64,000 bases of DNA from Bacillus_BU sp051233475 (GCF_051233475.1 NZ_JBKFGH010000024.1:1-64000); one strand, 5' to 3'. Counted from the first letter of the stretch, positions 33,259-43,168 are shown. Notes: generated by a model not told the origin, from the sequence alone. A program made the numbers and translations.

Positions 33259-35247
33259 ATGTGGAAGTTGGTGAAGGCTGACTCCTTATTAATATTTTTC
33301 GTACTGTCGCTTCTGTTTATTGATTCTATTTTTAGGATGTTGACTGTAGAAGAGCCTGTTTCATTTAGTCTTCTATTATCCTTTGTTTTTTTACTAGCGT
33401 TTGCGTTTGTATTTTATTTTATTTGCAGCTTTCTCAACGGGAGAATGAGCTACCTCCTCTCCATTGTCCTGCTTGGTATAACCGCTTTGCTCTACTCCTC
33501 CCAATACGTTAATTTCATCATGTCGCGGACCTTTTACAGTGTTTATTCAGCCGGAAACGGCGCGCAAGTCTTAGATTTTTGGCAGGACATCGTTGACCAC
33601 ATTTTAGCTGAATCGATTTGGATCATTCTATTTTTTCTGCCCGCCATTTTTCTAGCCTTTTTCGGAAAAAGAATGCTTTCTTTTGAAAAAACAGATAAGT
33701 TTAATAGAATCTCAATTATCTGCTGCTTTGCACTCACCCAGGCGACGGGAATTGGCATTGTTTTTATGAGCGGCAAAGAGCTCAATTCAGAATACGATTT
33801 ATATTTTAAAAATAGTTACCCGGTTCTATCCGTAGAGAAGTTGGGTTTGCTTACGACCATGCGCATTGATACAGAAAGACTCATTTTAGGCTGGACACCA
33901 GCGCTAGAAGCTCCATCCGCTCCACTTGAACAAGACATCCTGCTCACCTCTCCTCCGAGCGAAGAACATTCAGCCAACCAAGATACTGAGATTGAAAAGA
34001 TCGAATACAATACGATGGCAATCGACTTTCCTCAGCTCATTGCCAACGAAACCGATCCACAAATCAAAGAAATACACCAGTATTTCAACAGTGTTTCACC
34101 GACTGCGAAAAATGAATATACCGGAAAATTCAAGGGCTATAATCTCATTTTTATTACCGCAGAAAGCTTTTCACCTTATGCCGTCAATCAAGAACTGACT
34201 CCTACTTTATACAAAATGGTCCACGAGGGATATCAGTTTACTAATTTTTATAATCCTATTTGGGGAGTAAGCACTTCTGATGGAGAGTATGTTGCCTGTA
34301 CGGGATTAATCCCGAAAAGCGGTGTTTGGAGTTTTCGACAATCGGGAAGCATCTCGCTTCCTTTCGCGATGGGGAATCAGCTAAAAAAGTTGGCTTACAA
34401 AACATTAGCCTATCATGATCACACCTATTCTTATTATCGGCGCGATCTTTCTCATCCGAATCTAGGCTATGTTTATAAAGGGCTTGGCAACGGACTGAAT
34501 GTGAAAAAAACGTGGCCCGAATCCGACCTTGAAATGATGGAAAAAACCATTCCAGAATATCTTAATAGTCAGCCTTTCCACACCTACTACATGACGGTCA
34601 GCGGCCATTTACGTTATTCTTTTTCGGGTAATTATATTGCTTGGAAAAATAAGCAAAATGTTGAGAACTTGCCCTATTCCGACCAAGGCAAGGCCTATCT
34701 GGCGACCCAGATTGAATTGGACCGTGCCCTCGGGTATTTATTAGCTCAGCTAGAAAGCGCCGGCATAGCAGATAAAACCTTAATCGCCATTAGTGCTGAC
34801 CACTTCCCATATGGGCTTGAAAATAGCACAATTGATGAGCTGGCTGGTCATTCAGTCGAGCGGAATTTTGAGCTATATAAAAGTACCTTTATTGTTTATT
34901 CCAAAGGAATGGAGCCTGTCGTAATCGACAAACCTGCCTCAAGCTTAGACATTATCCCGACGCTGTCCAATTTACTCGGGCTTGAATATGATTCAAGACT
35001 TCTTATCGGTAGAGATATATTTTCGGACTCCGAGCCGCTCGTTATTTTTCTAAATAAAAGCTTTATTACTGATAGGGGCAGCTATAACTCGATTACGCGC
35101 GAGTTTACCGCAAATGAGGGAGCCGCGTTTGCTAGTGAGACGGATGCAGACTACACTAACAGGATATCAGCGATTATCCAAGGAAAATTCTATTACTCTG
35201 CAAAAATTCTCGATACCGATTACTATCGGAAAGTGTTTGGGGAATAG
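33259..35247 (+). CDS. LTA synthase-like sulfatase-fold membrane enzyme
   Basis: A 662-residue protein. About five N-terminal spans (5-25, 38-58, 64-82, 118-136, 152-172) are followed by an extracellular alkaline-phosphatase-fold domain. Residues matching the LtaS metal centre are Glu302 (FITAESFSP), the nucleophile Thr339 (GVSTSDGEY), His450 (VSGHLRYS) and Asp514-His515 (ISADHFP). Family enzymes transfer glycerol phosphate or act on related phospholipids. The long linker between the spans and catalytic domain (about 215-285) is unlike canonical LtaS, so the exact product is uncertain. The ATG at 33259 follows AAGGGGG. Confidence 0.88.
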   Translation: MWKLVKADSLLIFFVLSLLFIDSIFRMLTVEEPVSFSLLLSFVFLLAFAFVFYFICSFLNGRMSYLLSIVLLGITALLYSSQYVNFIMSRTFYSVYSAGNGAQVLDFWQDIVDHILAESIWIILFFLPAIFLAFFGKRMLSFEKTDKFNRISIICCFALTQATGIGIVFMSGKELNSEYDLYFKNSYPVLSVEKLGLLTTMRIDTERLILGWTPALEAPSAPLEQDILLTSPPSEEHSANQDTEIEKIEYNTMAIDFPQLIANETDPQIKEIHQYFNSVSPTAKNEYTGKFKGYNLIFITAESFSPYAVNQELTPTLYKMVHEGYQFTNFYNPIWGVSTSDGEYVACTGLIPKSGVWSFRQSGSISLPFAMGNQLKKLAYKTLAYHDHTYSYYRRDLSHPNLGYVYKGLGNGLNVKKTWPESDLEMMEKTIPEYLNSQPFHTYYMTVSGHLRYSFSGNYIAWKNKQNVENLPYSDQGKAYLATQIELDRALGYLLAQLESAGIADKTLIAISADHFPYGLENSTIDELAGHSVERNFELYKSTFIVYSKGMEPVVIDKPASSLDIIPTLSNLLGLEYDSRLLIGRDIFSDSEPLVIFLNKSFITDRGSYNSITREFTANEGAAFASETDADYTNRISAIIQGKFYYSAKILDTDYYRKVFGE

Positions 35248-35289
35248 CGGGAGAAATTCCGAATTGCGGATAGAACAAGGAACCTTTAT

Positions 35290-35320
35290 CGGTGCCTGTC
35301 ACTAGCTTACACAGGCACCG
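35290..35320. other. Hairpin between the LtaS-like gene and ptuB
   Basis: CGGTGCCTGT with ACAGGCACCG. No T run follows on either strand, so it is not a standard terminator. Confidence 0.55.
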
Positions 35321-35324
35321 AATG

Positions 35325-35960
35325 TTATAGCAATGTTTTTAGCAATCTAGCAATTACATAGCTGAAGGAAGGAAGTCTATTGGTCATATCAGGTGTTTCC
35401 AGAAATGTAATCATGTCTTTAATTTGGTCAGCATCTGATAAATCGATTAAATCGAGAATGGCATCAATCGCTTCTTCTCTTTGTTTTCTTGGCAAGTACG
35501 TATTTAAGCCTAAGTGATGAATCGTCTCTTCGGCACCCAAGTGGTGGTGGGCCGCTTTAATTGAACCATCAAATCCATATTCAAAGTAGCTTTCACAGTT
35601 TGGGTCAAGCGGTGATACCGTTAGTTGAGGGTCAAACCAATCCTTCTTTGAATGACCGCAGAAATCCGATACACCTTCCTCAAGGTGGATTAATTTCCCC
35701 ATACAGGAGGCATGAAGATTGTTATATTCTAATTGGAGAGCCTTGAACTTTGATTGGGGTCTGAAGTGCTCAATATGAACATTATTTCGTGTTAAACTCA
35801 AACCACAATAGCAGCAGAGCCAGTATTGCTCGTCAAGTAAGTTTTCGCGGACGATCCCTTTTATGACTGGCGGGATATGAGCATAGCTTGCTAAATTCCC
35901 CGTTGATTTCTTCCATGTTTCAAACGCACTTGGTGAGGGCTTTTTTTCGATATGCCTCAT
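35325..35960 (-). CDS. ptuB: PtuB-like HNH nuclease of a Septu-type defence system
   Basis: A 211-residue HNH endonuclease. The Cys pair in CCYCGLS (49-52), HIEHFRPQS (62-70, with the catalytic His) and NNLHASC (80-86) form the HNH/zinc core; CGHSKKDWFDPQ supplies another Cys-His pair. This is the RloB/Ec78-associated PtuB type. It overlaps the ATPase gene as ATGA. Family knowledge: Septu limits phage growth through ATPase-gated nuclease action. Active-site residues look intact. Confidence 0.85.
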   Translation of the reverse strand: MRHIEKKPSPSAFETWKKSTGNLASYAHIPPVIKGIVRENLLDEQYWLCCYCGLSLTRNNVHIEHFRPQSKFKALQLEYNNLHASCMGKLIHLEEGVSDFCGHSKKDWFDPQLTVSPLDPNCESYFEYGFDGSIKAAHHHLGAEETIHHLGLNTYLPRKQREEAIDAILDLIDLSDADQIKDMITFLETPDMTNRLPSFSYVIARLLKTLL

Positions 35961-37228
35961 AGGCCCAAACTCTTCTTTCTTCTTAAAATCATATCTGCTT
36001 TTATTAAGCTCGGGTCGTCACTGCCTAAAATCTCAACTAAGTGCACCATTAAATCGTTCGCCTCATCAAGCCTTGTTTCCATTAATAATTGAAATAATGT
36101 TCCAAGCTGTTCTTTAATCTCTTCATTTTTTTCAGGAGCACCCATAAATTGCTCTAAAATCATATTCGAATCCTTGCCAAAAAGGCATGGCCCGCTTCTT
36201 ACAAAAATATCTTCACCATCTTCCTTTTGGGTAACAAAGAAGATTTTCGCATCATTTACTTCCCCCAAAACCTGTGGCGAATGCGTTGAGATGAAGAACT
36301 GAATATGCGGGAATGTTGTTTGCAAGCGATTAATGATGTCCCGTTGCAAGGCCGGGTGAAGATGCAGTTCAATCTCATCAACTAAGACAATCCCTTCTCC
36401 CTCCAAAGGATTTTCTAAGCTTGGATTTGCCAGCACTAAACGCCGAGCCAAATCACCAATCATCGCTAACGTGCACTTTTCACCATTCGATAATTGATTG
36501 ACTCCCAATCGTTGGCTTCCCTTTGAAATAACCATTCTAACTTTGCCGCCAACCCGGGCCACTTTCAGGTCAGAAAAGCCGGGCATAAAATTATAAATCG
36601 CATTTCGAACAGCTTTGAGCTGCTTATCTTCATAATCGGCCACCTTGGATGCCACTTGCTCGCGATGCTCGATATCCTCTTGAATTAAATACCATTCAAA
36701 GAAGGAACGGAACTCGACATCATTAGAAAAGCATTGATGATACGGGGAAAACGGATCAGAGCTCTTTCGCTTCTTTATTTTTGAAGGAATATCTTTCACA
36801 TTTCGATGGACAGGATAATTGACGAAAATCGGCGCGTTAAAGTCGCCCCCATCCTTTAGGTTTGCATGTAAATAGGTAATCATATCCTTCGTCGAATCGT
36901 ATACAGTAAGCTTAGATCTGCTGTTGATATCCTTCGCTCTCGTCTTAATAAGGGCCAGCTCCCGTTCAAATCCATTGTAATGCAAGGTGCACTTTAGCCT
37001 TAATCCTTGATTCCCGTTTTTTATATCCGACTCGCTTAAACTGATTTTTTTTGAAACTCCGTAAGAAAGTGATTCAACAATTCTAGATAATAAAATAATT
37101 GCAGCGTTAAGAATCGTTGATTTTCCAACCCCGTTTGTGCCGACCAGCACGACATTCTTTTCGTTAAAATGTAAATGCAAATGTTTAAAGCCACGGAAAT
37201 TTTCCAGAATCATCTCTTTGATTTTCAA
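35957..37228 (-). CDS. ptuA: PtuA-like AAA/SMC-type ATPase of a Septu-type defence system
   Basis: A 423-residue ATPase of the RecF/OLD-like ABC class. Walker A is GTNGVGKST (30-38), the signature is LSNGEK (246-251), Walker B is IVLVDEIELHLHP (from 280), and the switch His is in ISTHSPQV. The TTG start at 37228 follows AGAGGTGA; a GTG three codons upstream overlaps that site. It is paired with an HNH nuclease gene by a 4-bp overlap. A retron-type alternative is unlikely, because no reverse transcriptase is encoded nearby. Confidence 0.85.
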   Translation of the reverse strand: MKIKEMILENFRGFKHLHLHFNEKNVVLVGTNGVGKSTILNAAIILLSRIVESLSYGVSKKISLSESDIKNGNQGLRLKCTLHYNGFERELALIKTRAKDINSRSKLTVYDSTKDMITYLHANLKDGGDFNAPIFVNYPVHRNVKDIPSKIKKRKSSDPFSPYHQCFSNDVEFRSFFEWYLIQEDIEHREQVASKVADYEDKQLKAVRNAIYNFMPGFSDLKVARVGGKVRMVISKGSQRLGVNQLSNGEKCTLAMIGDLARRLVLANPSLENPLEGEGIVLVDEIELHLHPALQRDIINRLQTTFPHIQFFISTHSPQVLGEVNDAKIFFVTQKEDGEDIFVRSGPCLFGKDSNMILEQFMGAPEKNEEIKEQLGTLFQLLMETRLDEANDLMVHLVEILGSDDPSLIKADMILRRKKSLGL

Positions 37229-37335
37229 ATTAATCACCTCTCTTCTTCTAAAAATAATCCGGTTTTCTTCATCATATCATATTTTAAAAAGGGCTTTTTA
37301 GAAGGCCGGCAGCACATCGCGATTTTTACAGGAAG

Positions 37336-37365
37336 ATGGTCCCAGCTAGCAAGGCTTGGGACCAT
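37336..37365. other. Hairpin between ptuA and the flavoenzyme gene
   Basis: ATGGTCCCA with TGGGACCAT and inner AGC/GCT pairs. The T-rich side is on the plus strand, where no gene reads in. It could weakly separate the flavoenzyme gene from ptuA. Confidence 0.45.
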
Positions 37366-37411
37366 CCATTTTTATCAGTTTATATCGAAATGCAAGGACT
37401 TAACCCTCACA

Positions 37412-39394
37412 TCACGGATGCAGGACCGGTTCCCGGTTTTCAGATGCTATTGTGCCTAAGTTATACGCGGCTTGGAATCCTTCATGGATGGCTTCAAAAA
37501 TTTTGCGTGGGTCGGCTGCGTCGCCGATCGTATAAGCTGGTATGCCTTCGCGCTTGATTTCATCGGCCAAAGTATTAACTGATTTCGTTCCCGTTGCTAC
37601 CACCACTGTGTCTACACCCGGAATCACCAAGGTTCCCTCTTCCTTTTCAATTTTGACACGGTCAGCTGATATTTCAGTGACTTTACTATTGGATAAAACC
37701 ATGATTTTCTTCTGAATCATGCGGAGAAGCAAAAGTCCTCTTACGGCTCCCCCAGCATCTGAAGCAATATCATTCATCATTTCCACGACGGTTACCTGTT
37801 TGCCTCGATCGGCAAGATATTCAGCGGTTTCACAGCCAAGCATCCCTCCGCCAACGATCACTACTTTTTCGCCGACCTTAGCCGCATCCCTTAAAACAGC
37901 ATGGCCTGTTATAACATTTTCCTGGCTGATACCTGGGATGTTAGGAATAATCGGTTCCGAGCCGGTTGCCAGGATGACCGCATCTGGATGATTCGCTCGG
38001 ATGATATCAATATCGGCCTCAATTCCGGTAATAATATTCGCTCCTGATCTCTCGACTTGGTCAATTAAAAAGGTGGTTAGGTCGTTAATTTCTTTTTTAA
38101 ATGGTGGTCTGGAGGCAATCCGTAATTGTCCGCCTAGATCCGGTTTCTTTTCATAAAGAATTGTATCATGCCCGCGCAAAGCAGAAATCCATGCCGCTTC
38201 TAATCCGGCTGGGCCGCCGCCGATGACTAAAACTTTTTTCTTATTTACAGGTGCCATGAGATCAAAATCTGCCTCATGACCGGTAAGCGGATTAATCATG
38301 CAGGAAATGTCAGTGTCTTTGAACAATCGATCCATACAACCCTGGTTACAGCCAATGCATCTTCTTATATCTTGCAGCTTGTTTTCAGCAACTTTCGTAG
38401 GCATGTCCGGATCACTTAACAGCGCACGCCCCATGGCAACAAGATCTGCGTGACCATCTCGGATGATTTGTTCAGCCATTTTCGGCTCTTTGATCCGTCC
38501 GACGACAATAACTGGAACTGCACTTTTTATCGCATTCTTGATTGAATCGGCATTGTTCACATAAAGGCCTTGCGGAACTGCTTGTGGAGCAGCAATCATT
38601 GCTGCGGATTCATAAACCCCGCCGGAAACATGCAGGGCATCGATCCCTTCTGCGACAAGCTTTCGAGCAAATAATTTCGTATCCTCAATGGTTAGCCCGC
38701 CCTCTACCATTTCTTCTGAGCTCATTCGGTACATAATCGGGAAGCTGTCGCCAACTTCATCTCTTACACTGCGGTAAACCTCGAGCGGGAATCGCATCCT
38801 ATTTTCAAACGTTCCTCCATATTGATCGGAGCGTTTATTGCTATATGGTGATAAAAATTGGTTAAGGAGGTAGCCATGTGCGCCATGGATTTCAATTGCA
38901 TCAAACCCAGCCGCTTTTGCACGGCGGGCTGCTTGTCTGAATTGCTCAACCACCTCTTTGATCGCTTCGACAGATAATTCAGTCGGCATTTCCTTATTAA
39001 CAGGACAAGGAATTGGTGAAGGGGCAACGATAAGCAATCCGGTCACTTTAGAGTTGGTCTGTCTTCCTGCATGATAGAGCTGGGCCGCAATTTTGGCACC
39101 ATGACAGTGCACCACATTCGTCAATTCACGTAGACCTGGTATTAATTCATCCCGATCGATTCCTAATTGATTTTTGAAACCTTTAGCGCTCGGGTGGACA
39201 TAGACGGCTTCAGTAATAATTAAACCGACTCCACCTTTTGCCCGTGCTTCGTGATAGTGCTTAAAACGGTCTGTAACCGAGCCATCAACTGCAGCGAAAT
39301 TCGTAACCATTGGAGGCATGACAAATCTGTTTCTTAGTTCCATTGATCCAATTTTAATTGGTTCTAGTACTCTTTCGAACTTGAATTCATCCAT
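37412..39394 (-). CDS. NADH:flavin oxidoreductase/2,4-dienoyl-CoA reductase family iron-sulfur flavoprotein
   Basis: A 660-residue, three-part enzyme. The N-terminal old-yellow-enzyme barrel (about 1-340) carries FMN, with EIHGAHGYLLNQFLSPYSNKR as the hallmark. A Cys cluster CIGCNQGCMDRLF...CMINP (about 340-365) binds 4Fe-4S. The C-terminal part has two Rossmann motifs (VLVIGGGPAGLEAAW and VVIVGGGMLGCETAEYL) for FAD and NAD(P)H. Relatives reduce the double bond of enoyl-CoA, enoate or bile acid derivatives; the substrate here is unknown. The ATG at 39394 follows AAGGAGG. Monocistronic. Confidence 0.9.
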   Translation of the reverse strand: MDEFKFERVLEPIKIGSMELRNRFVMPPMVTNFAAVDGSVTDRFKHYHEARAKGGVGLIITEAVYVHPSAKGFKNQLGIDRDELIPGLRELTNVVHCHGAKIAAQLYHAGRQTNSKVTGLLIVAPSPIPCPVNKEMPTELSVEAIKEVVEQFRQAARRAKAAGFDAIEIHGAHGYLLNQFLSPYSNKRSDQYGGTFENRMRFPLEVYRSVRDEVGDSFPIMYRMSSEEMVEGGLTIEDTKLFARKLVAEGIDALHVSGGVYESAAMIAAPQAVPQGLYVNNADSIKNAIKSAVPVIVVGRIKEPKMAEQIIRDGHADLVAMGRALLSDPDMPTKVAENKLQDIRRCIGCNQGCMDRLFKDTDISCMINPLTGHEADFDLMAPVNKKKVLVIGGGPAGLEAAWISALRGHDTILYEKKPDLGGQLRIASRPPFKKEINDLTTFLIDQVERSGANIITGIEADIDIIRANHPDAVILATGSEPIIPNIPGISQENVITGHAVLRDAAKVGEKVVIVGGGMLGCETAEYLADRGKQVTVVEMMNDIASDAGGAVRGLLLLRMIQKKIMVLSNSKVTEISADRVKIEKEEGTLVIPGVDTVVVATGTKSVNTLADEIKREGIPAYTIGDAADPRKIFEAIHEGFQAAYNLGTIASENREPVLHP

Positions 39395-39704
39395 TTTCAA
39401 ATCCTCCTTATTTATTATTACTAATATGAGCAGAGCATTATTGAACTGACGGGTTCTCCAGTCATATTTGATTCATTAGATAAGGCCGATCTGGGATGCT
39501 GGGTTAGGTTAGTTGGGGAGGTTAGTGTGGGGATTATGTTTTTTGAAAGAATTTGATTCTGGGTCAATTAACCGGTAGATTCTTTAAAACTACATACTTC
39601 TATTATATACCACTGTAAACTGACATTAAAAAATTAATGATACCTAAACAAGGAGGTATTTTTTGTGTTCGTTCTTTACGTTTTTTATACGTTTAGCTTT
39701 TTGG
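39395..39704. other. Gene-free stretch upstream of the flavoenzyme
   Basis: AT-rich and without a credible frame. It presumably carries the leftward promoter of the flavoenzyme gene. Confidence 0.45.
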
Positions 39705-39883
39705 CGGACATGAAGTCCGTTATTTTCATAAAAACGCCACTTTGGAACTGTTTTCCGGACACGGAGTACGCTATTTGTGAAAAAATCAGGGAAAATGGCT
39801 ATCTTTATGCTAAATAGCGGAACGTATGTCCGATAAAAATGTAAAACCGCCGTTTTTACTTCAAATAGCGGAACGTATGTCCG
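39705..39883. repeat. Inverted 51-bp repeat array (two units facing two units)
   Basis: CGGACAtgaagTCCGttatttt (39705) and CGGACacggagtaCGCTATTT (39756) are in one orientation, 51 bp apart. AAATAGCGGAACGTATGTCC occurs at 39812 and 39863, also 51 bp apart, in the other orientation. The inner pair can close a large stem-loop. An apparent 89-residue frame across it is an artefact of the repeats. Confidence 0.88.
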
Positions 39884-39962
39884 CTCAATTCCTTTTTCAT
39901 GAACTAACAGCAAAAATCGAGCGGTGTCGCACGCACCCCCCCAGATCTTTGCTGACTAACTA

Positions 39963-40685
39963 TTATTCTAGTTTAAAAACCGCTTCTCCCACTCCCAGCG
40001 TGGTTTTTACGTTAATGATGACATCCGCGTTCTCGTATGCTTCATTAACGTAAACCCCATTTCCTTTTGAAATAAAATCAACAAATTCTGCATGACCAAT
40101 TCCTTTGGTGGATTTGATTTTTACCCCAACGTCCTCCGGTAAAATAATTGTTGATTGTCCAACCCCCATATCTAAAGAAACATCAAAACTCTCTTCCCAC
40201 TTTCCACCAAGATCAATGGTAATATCACCTATACCCGCGTTAACATCAAGATCTCTAAGCTGCAAGCCCGTTAAATTCAAATTAGATTCTGAAGCACCTG
40301 AGTTAACTTTAAGTTCAAGCGGTACATCATCGTTTACTTTTAAGTCCCACTTGTTCACTACTTCTCCTATGCCATCGTTCACTAATTTACGCTTCTTTTG
40401 CTCAATGACACCGGTCCCTTTGTCTCCAATATGTAAATAAGTGATATCAGGCGTTAATTTGTCATCATTATATTTAATCGTTCCTTCGACCCACTCGTCA
40501 GCCCCGCTGCTAACCTTCAATTCACCGGCAGGAATAGTAAATTCCAGCTCCAATTCTTTCGCCCGATCCTTTTCCATCAAAACTTGATCACTTTGCTCTT
40601 GATTATTGTTATCGATTCCACAGCCCGCCGTTACAAAAACAACCAAAAAGGCTGACAGCGCCATTACTATGAATCTTTTATTCAT
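39963..40685 (-). CDS. Toast-rack domain lipoprotein
   Basis: A 240-residue lipoprotein. The signal peptide ends in the lipobox VTAGC (Cys near 22). The rest is a beta-helical toast-rack/DUF2154-like domain: repeated short strands LELEFTIPAGELKVSSGA, LELKVNSGASESNLNLTG, LDVNAGIGDITIDLGG, LDMGVGQSTIILP. Members of this group often accompany LiaF-type stress sensing, but no lia genes are near. The ATG at 40685 has GGGGAGG 8 bp upstream. Extracytoplasmic, membrane-attached; function unknown. Confidence 0.85.
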   Translation of the reverse strand: MNKRFIVMALSAFLVVFVTAGCGIDNNNQEQSDQVLMEKDRAKELELEFTIPAGELKVSSGADEWVEGTIKYNDDKLTPDITYLHIGDKGTGVIEQKKRKLVNDGIGEVVNKWDLKVNDDVPLELKVNSGASESNLNLTGLQLRDLDVNAGIGDITIDLGGKWEESFDVSLDMGVGQSTIILPEDVGVKIKSTKGIGHAEFVDFISKGNGVYVNEAYENADVIINVKTTLGVGEAVFKLE

Positions 40686-41075
40686 GGTCATTTCCTCCCC
40701 TTAATGATTTCCAACATTATTGTATAAATGGTCCGTATAATGTAAAAACGGCTCAAGGATTAATTGGATGTCCGACCTAAGGCTGACTGCTGTTTGGTTA
40801 CTAAGCTTTTCTCACCGTCATTGTACCACTAACAATTCTTTTTTTCCTTTATTAGGAAAAATAAAACAGACTATGAACGGATATTAGTGCTTTTCTTGAC
40901 AGCCCTCAACCATTCTTAGATACTACAAAGTAACGAGAGGAATGCAGCTGGTTCTACTAAATTCCCTTTTTTTGTTATCGCAACATAATAGTTTAACAAC
41001 TATAATTAATACTATTAAACATAAAATCGACAAATTCGGGTGGTGGCTCGGAATCGACCCCAAAAGGAGGCAAAC
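40686..41075. other. Gene-free divergent promoter region
   Basis: 390 bp between divergent genes. Promoters for both must lie here. A frame of 97 codons across 40942-41235 enters the molybdoenzyme gene in the wrong phase and is not believed. Confidence 0.5.
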
Positions 41076-43127
41076 ATGCAACGAGATGGTGTTTTTCAAT
41101 CGGTTTGCTCGCTTGATTGTCCTGATCAGTGCGGCTTACTTGTTCATAAAGAAGATGGAAAAATTGTCAAAATTGAAGGGGACCCGAATCATCCGGTTAC
41201 CAAAGGAAATATTTGCAATAAAGTGCGCAATATGACAAACCGTCTATATGCTGAAAATCGGCTTAAATATCCGCTAAAACGGACGGGAGCTAAAGGCGAA
41301 GGGAAATTCGAACGCATCAGTTGGGAAGAAGCGCTCGAAACCATCACATCACGCTGGAAGAAGCTCATTGAAACGGATGGACCGGAAAGCATCCTTCCTT
41401 ATAGCTTTTACGGCAACATGGGCAATCTTACCGCTGAAGGAATGGACCGCCGCTTCTTTCATCGCCTTGGATCCTCCCAGCTTGATCGGACCATCTGTTC
41501 CGTCGCCGGCGGTGTGGGCTATAAATACACAATGGGCGGCAGCTTCGGAACCGACCCTGAAGATACTATTCACTCCAAACTATTCATTTTCTGGGGCATA
41601 AACGCGGTGAGCACAAACATGCATCAGGTTACACTGGCTCAAAAAGCCCGCAAACAGAAAGGAGCCAAAATTGTCGTCATTGATGTTCACAAAAATCAAA
41701 CCGGCAGATTAGCAGATTGGTTTATTCCGATTTTACCAGGAACTGATGCCGCCCTTGCTCTCGGTATGATGCATATATTATTTGCCGAAAACATGGTTAA
41801 CAACGCATTCCTTCAGCAATACACGGTCGGTCACGAGGAATTACGCGAACATGTCGTTCAATACGACCCGGAAACCGTTTCGAAAATTACCGGAGTTCCG
41901 GTTGAAGATATTTACAAGCTTGCCCGTATGTATGGCCAGACTTCCCCTTCGTTTATTCGAATTGGAAACGGGCCGCAGCATCACGATAATGGCGGTATGT
42001 GTATTCGCACGATCTCATGTTTACCAGCACTTACAGGGCAATGGTTTGTCAAAGGCGGCGGTGCCATCAAAGGCAATTCCGGTTATTTAGCATACAATGG
42101 CGACCACCTACAGCGTCCTGATTTTTTGAAAAATAAAACAGCCAGAGTGATCAATATGAATCAGATTGGCGAGGCGTTACTCACGTTAACCCCTCCGGTT
42201 AAAGCTCTCTATGTCTATAGCTCCAACCCCGCTGTTGTCGCACCGGACGGCAACAAGGTACGGCAAGGTCTTGAACGCGAAGATTTATTTACCGTGGTTC
42301 ATGATTTATTTTTAACAGAAACAGCCATGTATGCGGATATCGTGCTGCCAGCAACATCGGCATTCGAAAACACGGATTTTTACGCATCCTACTGGCACCA
42401 TTATCTTCAACTGCAGCAGCCGGTGATTGAACCGTACGGCGAGTCCAAATCAAATGTCCAAGTATTCAAGCTGCTTGCGGAAAGAATGGGCTTTGAAGAC
42501 CCAGCATTCCATGAGAGTGAAGCAGACATGATTGCCGGGGCGCTCGATAACCCGGAAAACCCATATTTAGCGGGCATTACGTATGATGCATTGGTTAAGC
42601 AGCAATTTGTGAAGGCCAACGTAAAGCCTTTATTCCCTGGAAAACTGCCGACTCCAAGTGGAAAAATAGAACTGTATTCCGAGAAAATGAAACAGGATGG
42701 CTATCCTCCATTACCGACCTATATCCCATTACGGAACGACGGGGAAGAGGATAGCAGTCAGAAGTTTCCTTATTTATTTATTCCGGCGCCAAATCATAAT
42801 TTCTTAAACTCTACTTTTTCAAATAACGAAAAGCACCAAGCACTTGAAAAAGAGCCACGGCTTCATATGAATCAGCAGGATGCGATTGCAGTAGGAATAG
42901 AAGATGGAGAAATGGTCCGAGTTTGGAATAACCGAGGTGAATGTGAGCTTAAGGCAGCAGTTGGCGAAAACGTTCTTCCTGGGGTGGTCGTAACACAAGG
43001 TCTGTGGGCAGATATGGAAGGCACGAAGCAGCTCGTCAATTCCCTCACCCCCAATCGTTTAGCCGATATGGGCGGTGGAGCAACCTTCTTCTCTGGACGG
43101 GTGGATGTGGAGAAACTTTTAAAATAA
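41076..43127 (+). CDS. yyaE: Molybdopterin oxidoreductase, YyaE-like
   Basis: A 683-residue member of the DMSO reductase/formate dehydrogenase family. The N-terminal CSLDCPDQC...GNICNK set (about 9-50) binds a 4Fe-4S cluster. Molybdopterin-binding parts follow, and the C-terminal domain reads MNQQDAIAVGIEDGEMVRVWNNRGEC. It resembles B. subtilis YyaE throughout the N-terminus. There is no twin-arginine signal, and no partner subunit is encoded nearby, so it is probably a soluble cytosolic enzyme. The substrate is unknown. The ATG at 41076 follows AAAGGAGG. Confidence 0.88.
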   Translation: MQRDGVFQSVCSLDCPDQCGLLVHKEDGKIVKIEGDPNHPVTKGNICNKVRNMTNRLYAENRLKYPLKRTGAKGEGKFERISWEEALETITSRWKKLIETDGPESILPYSFYGNMGNLTAEGMDRRFFHRLGSSQLDRTICSVAGGVGYKYTMGGSFGTDPEDTIHSKLFIFWGINAVSTNMHQVTLAQKARKQKGAKIVVIDVHKNQTGRLADWFIPILPGTDAALALGMMHILFAENMVNNAFLQQYTVGHEELREHVVQYDPETVSKITGVPVEDIYKLARMYGQTSPSFIRIGNGPQHHDNGGMCIRTISCLPALTGQWFVKGGGAIKGNSGYLAYNGDHLQRPDFLKNKTARVINMNQIGEALLTLTPPVKALYVYSSNPAVVAPDGNKVRQGLEREDLFTVVHDLFLTETAMYADIVLPATSAFENTDFYASYWHHYLQLQQPVIEPYGESKSNVQVFKLLAERMGFEDPAFHESEADMIAGALDNPENPYLAGITYDALVKQQFVKANVKPLFPGKLPTPSGKIELYSEKMKQDGYPPLPTYIPLRNDGEEDSSQKFPYLFIPAPNHNFLNSTFSNNEKHQALEKEPRLHMNQQDAIAVGIEDGEMVRVWNNRGECELKAAVGENVLPGVVVTQGLWADMEGTKQLVNSLTPNRLADMGGGATFFSGRVDVEKLLK

Positions 43128-43132
43128 ATAAT

Positions 43133-43168
43133 AAAACGATCGGGACCAATTACGGTCCCGATCGTTTT
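43133..43168. terminator. Bidirectional terminator after the molybdoenzyme gene
   Basis: AAAACGATCGGGACC with GGTCCCGATCGTTTT, a 15-bp perfect stem with a 6-nt loop. Confidence 0.9.

Noticed and set aside
35290..35320. A terminator between the LtaS-like gene and ptuB
   Set aside because: A good stem, but no T run on either strand; listed only as a hairpin.
35325..37228. A retron (Ec78-type) defence system
   Set aside because: The ATPase and HNH parts are present, but there is no reverse transcriptase or msr-msd region nearby.
39644..39913. An 89-codon minus-strand protein
   Set aside because: It runs through the 51-bp repeats and its repeated residues (RTYVPLF) come from them; no ribosome site.
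40942..41235. A 97-codon gene before the molybdoenzyme
   Set aside because: Wrong phase overlap with a well-supported gene and no ribosome site.
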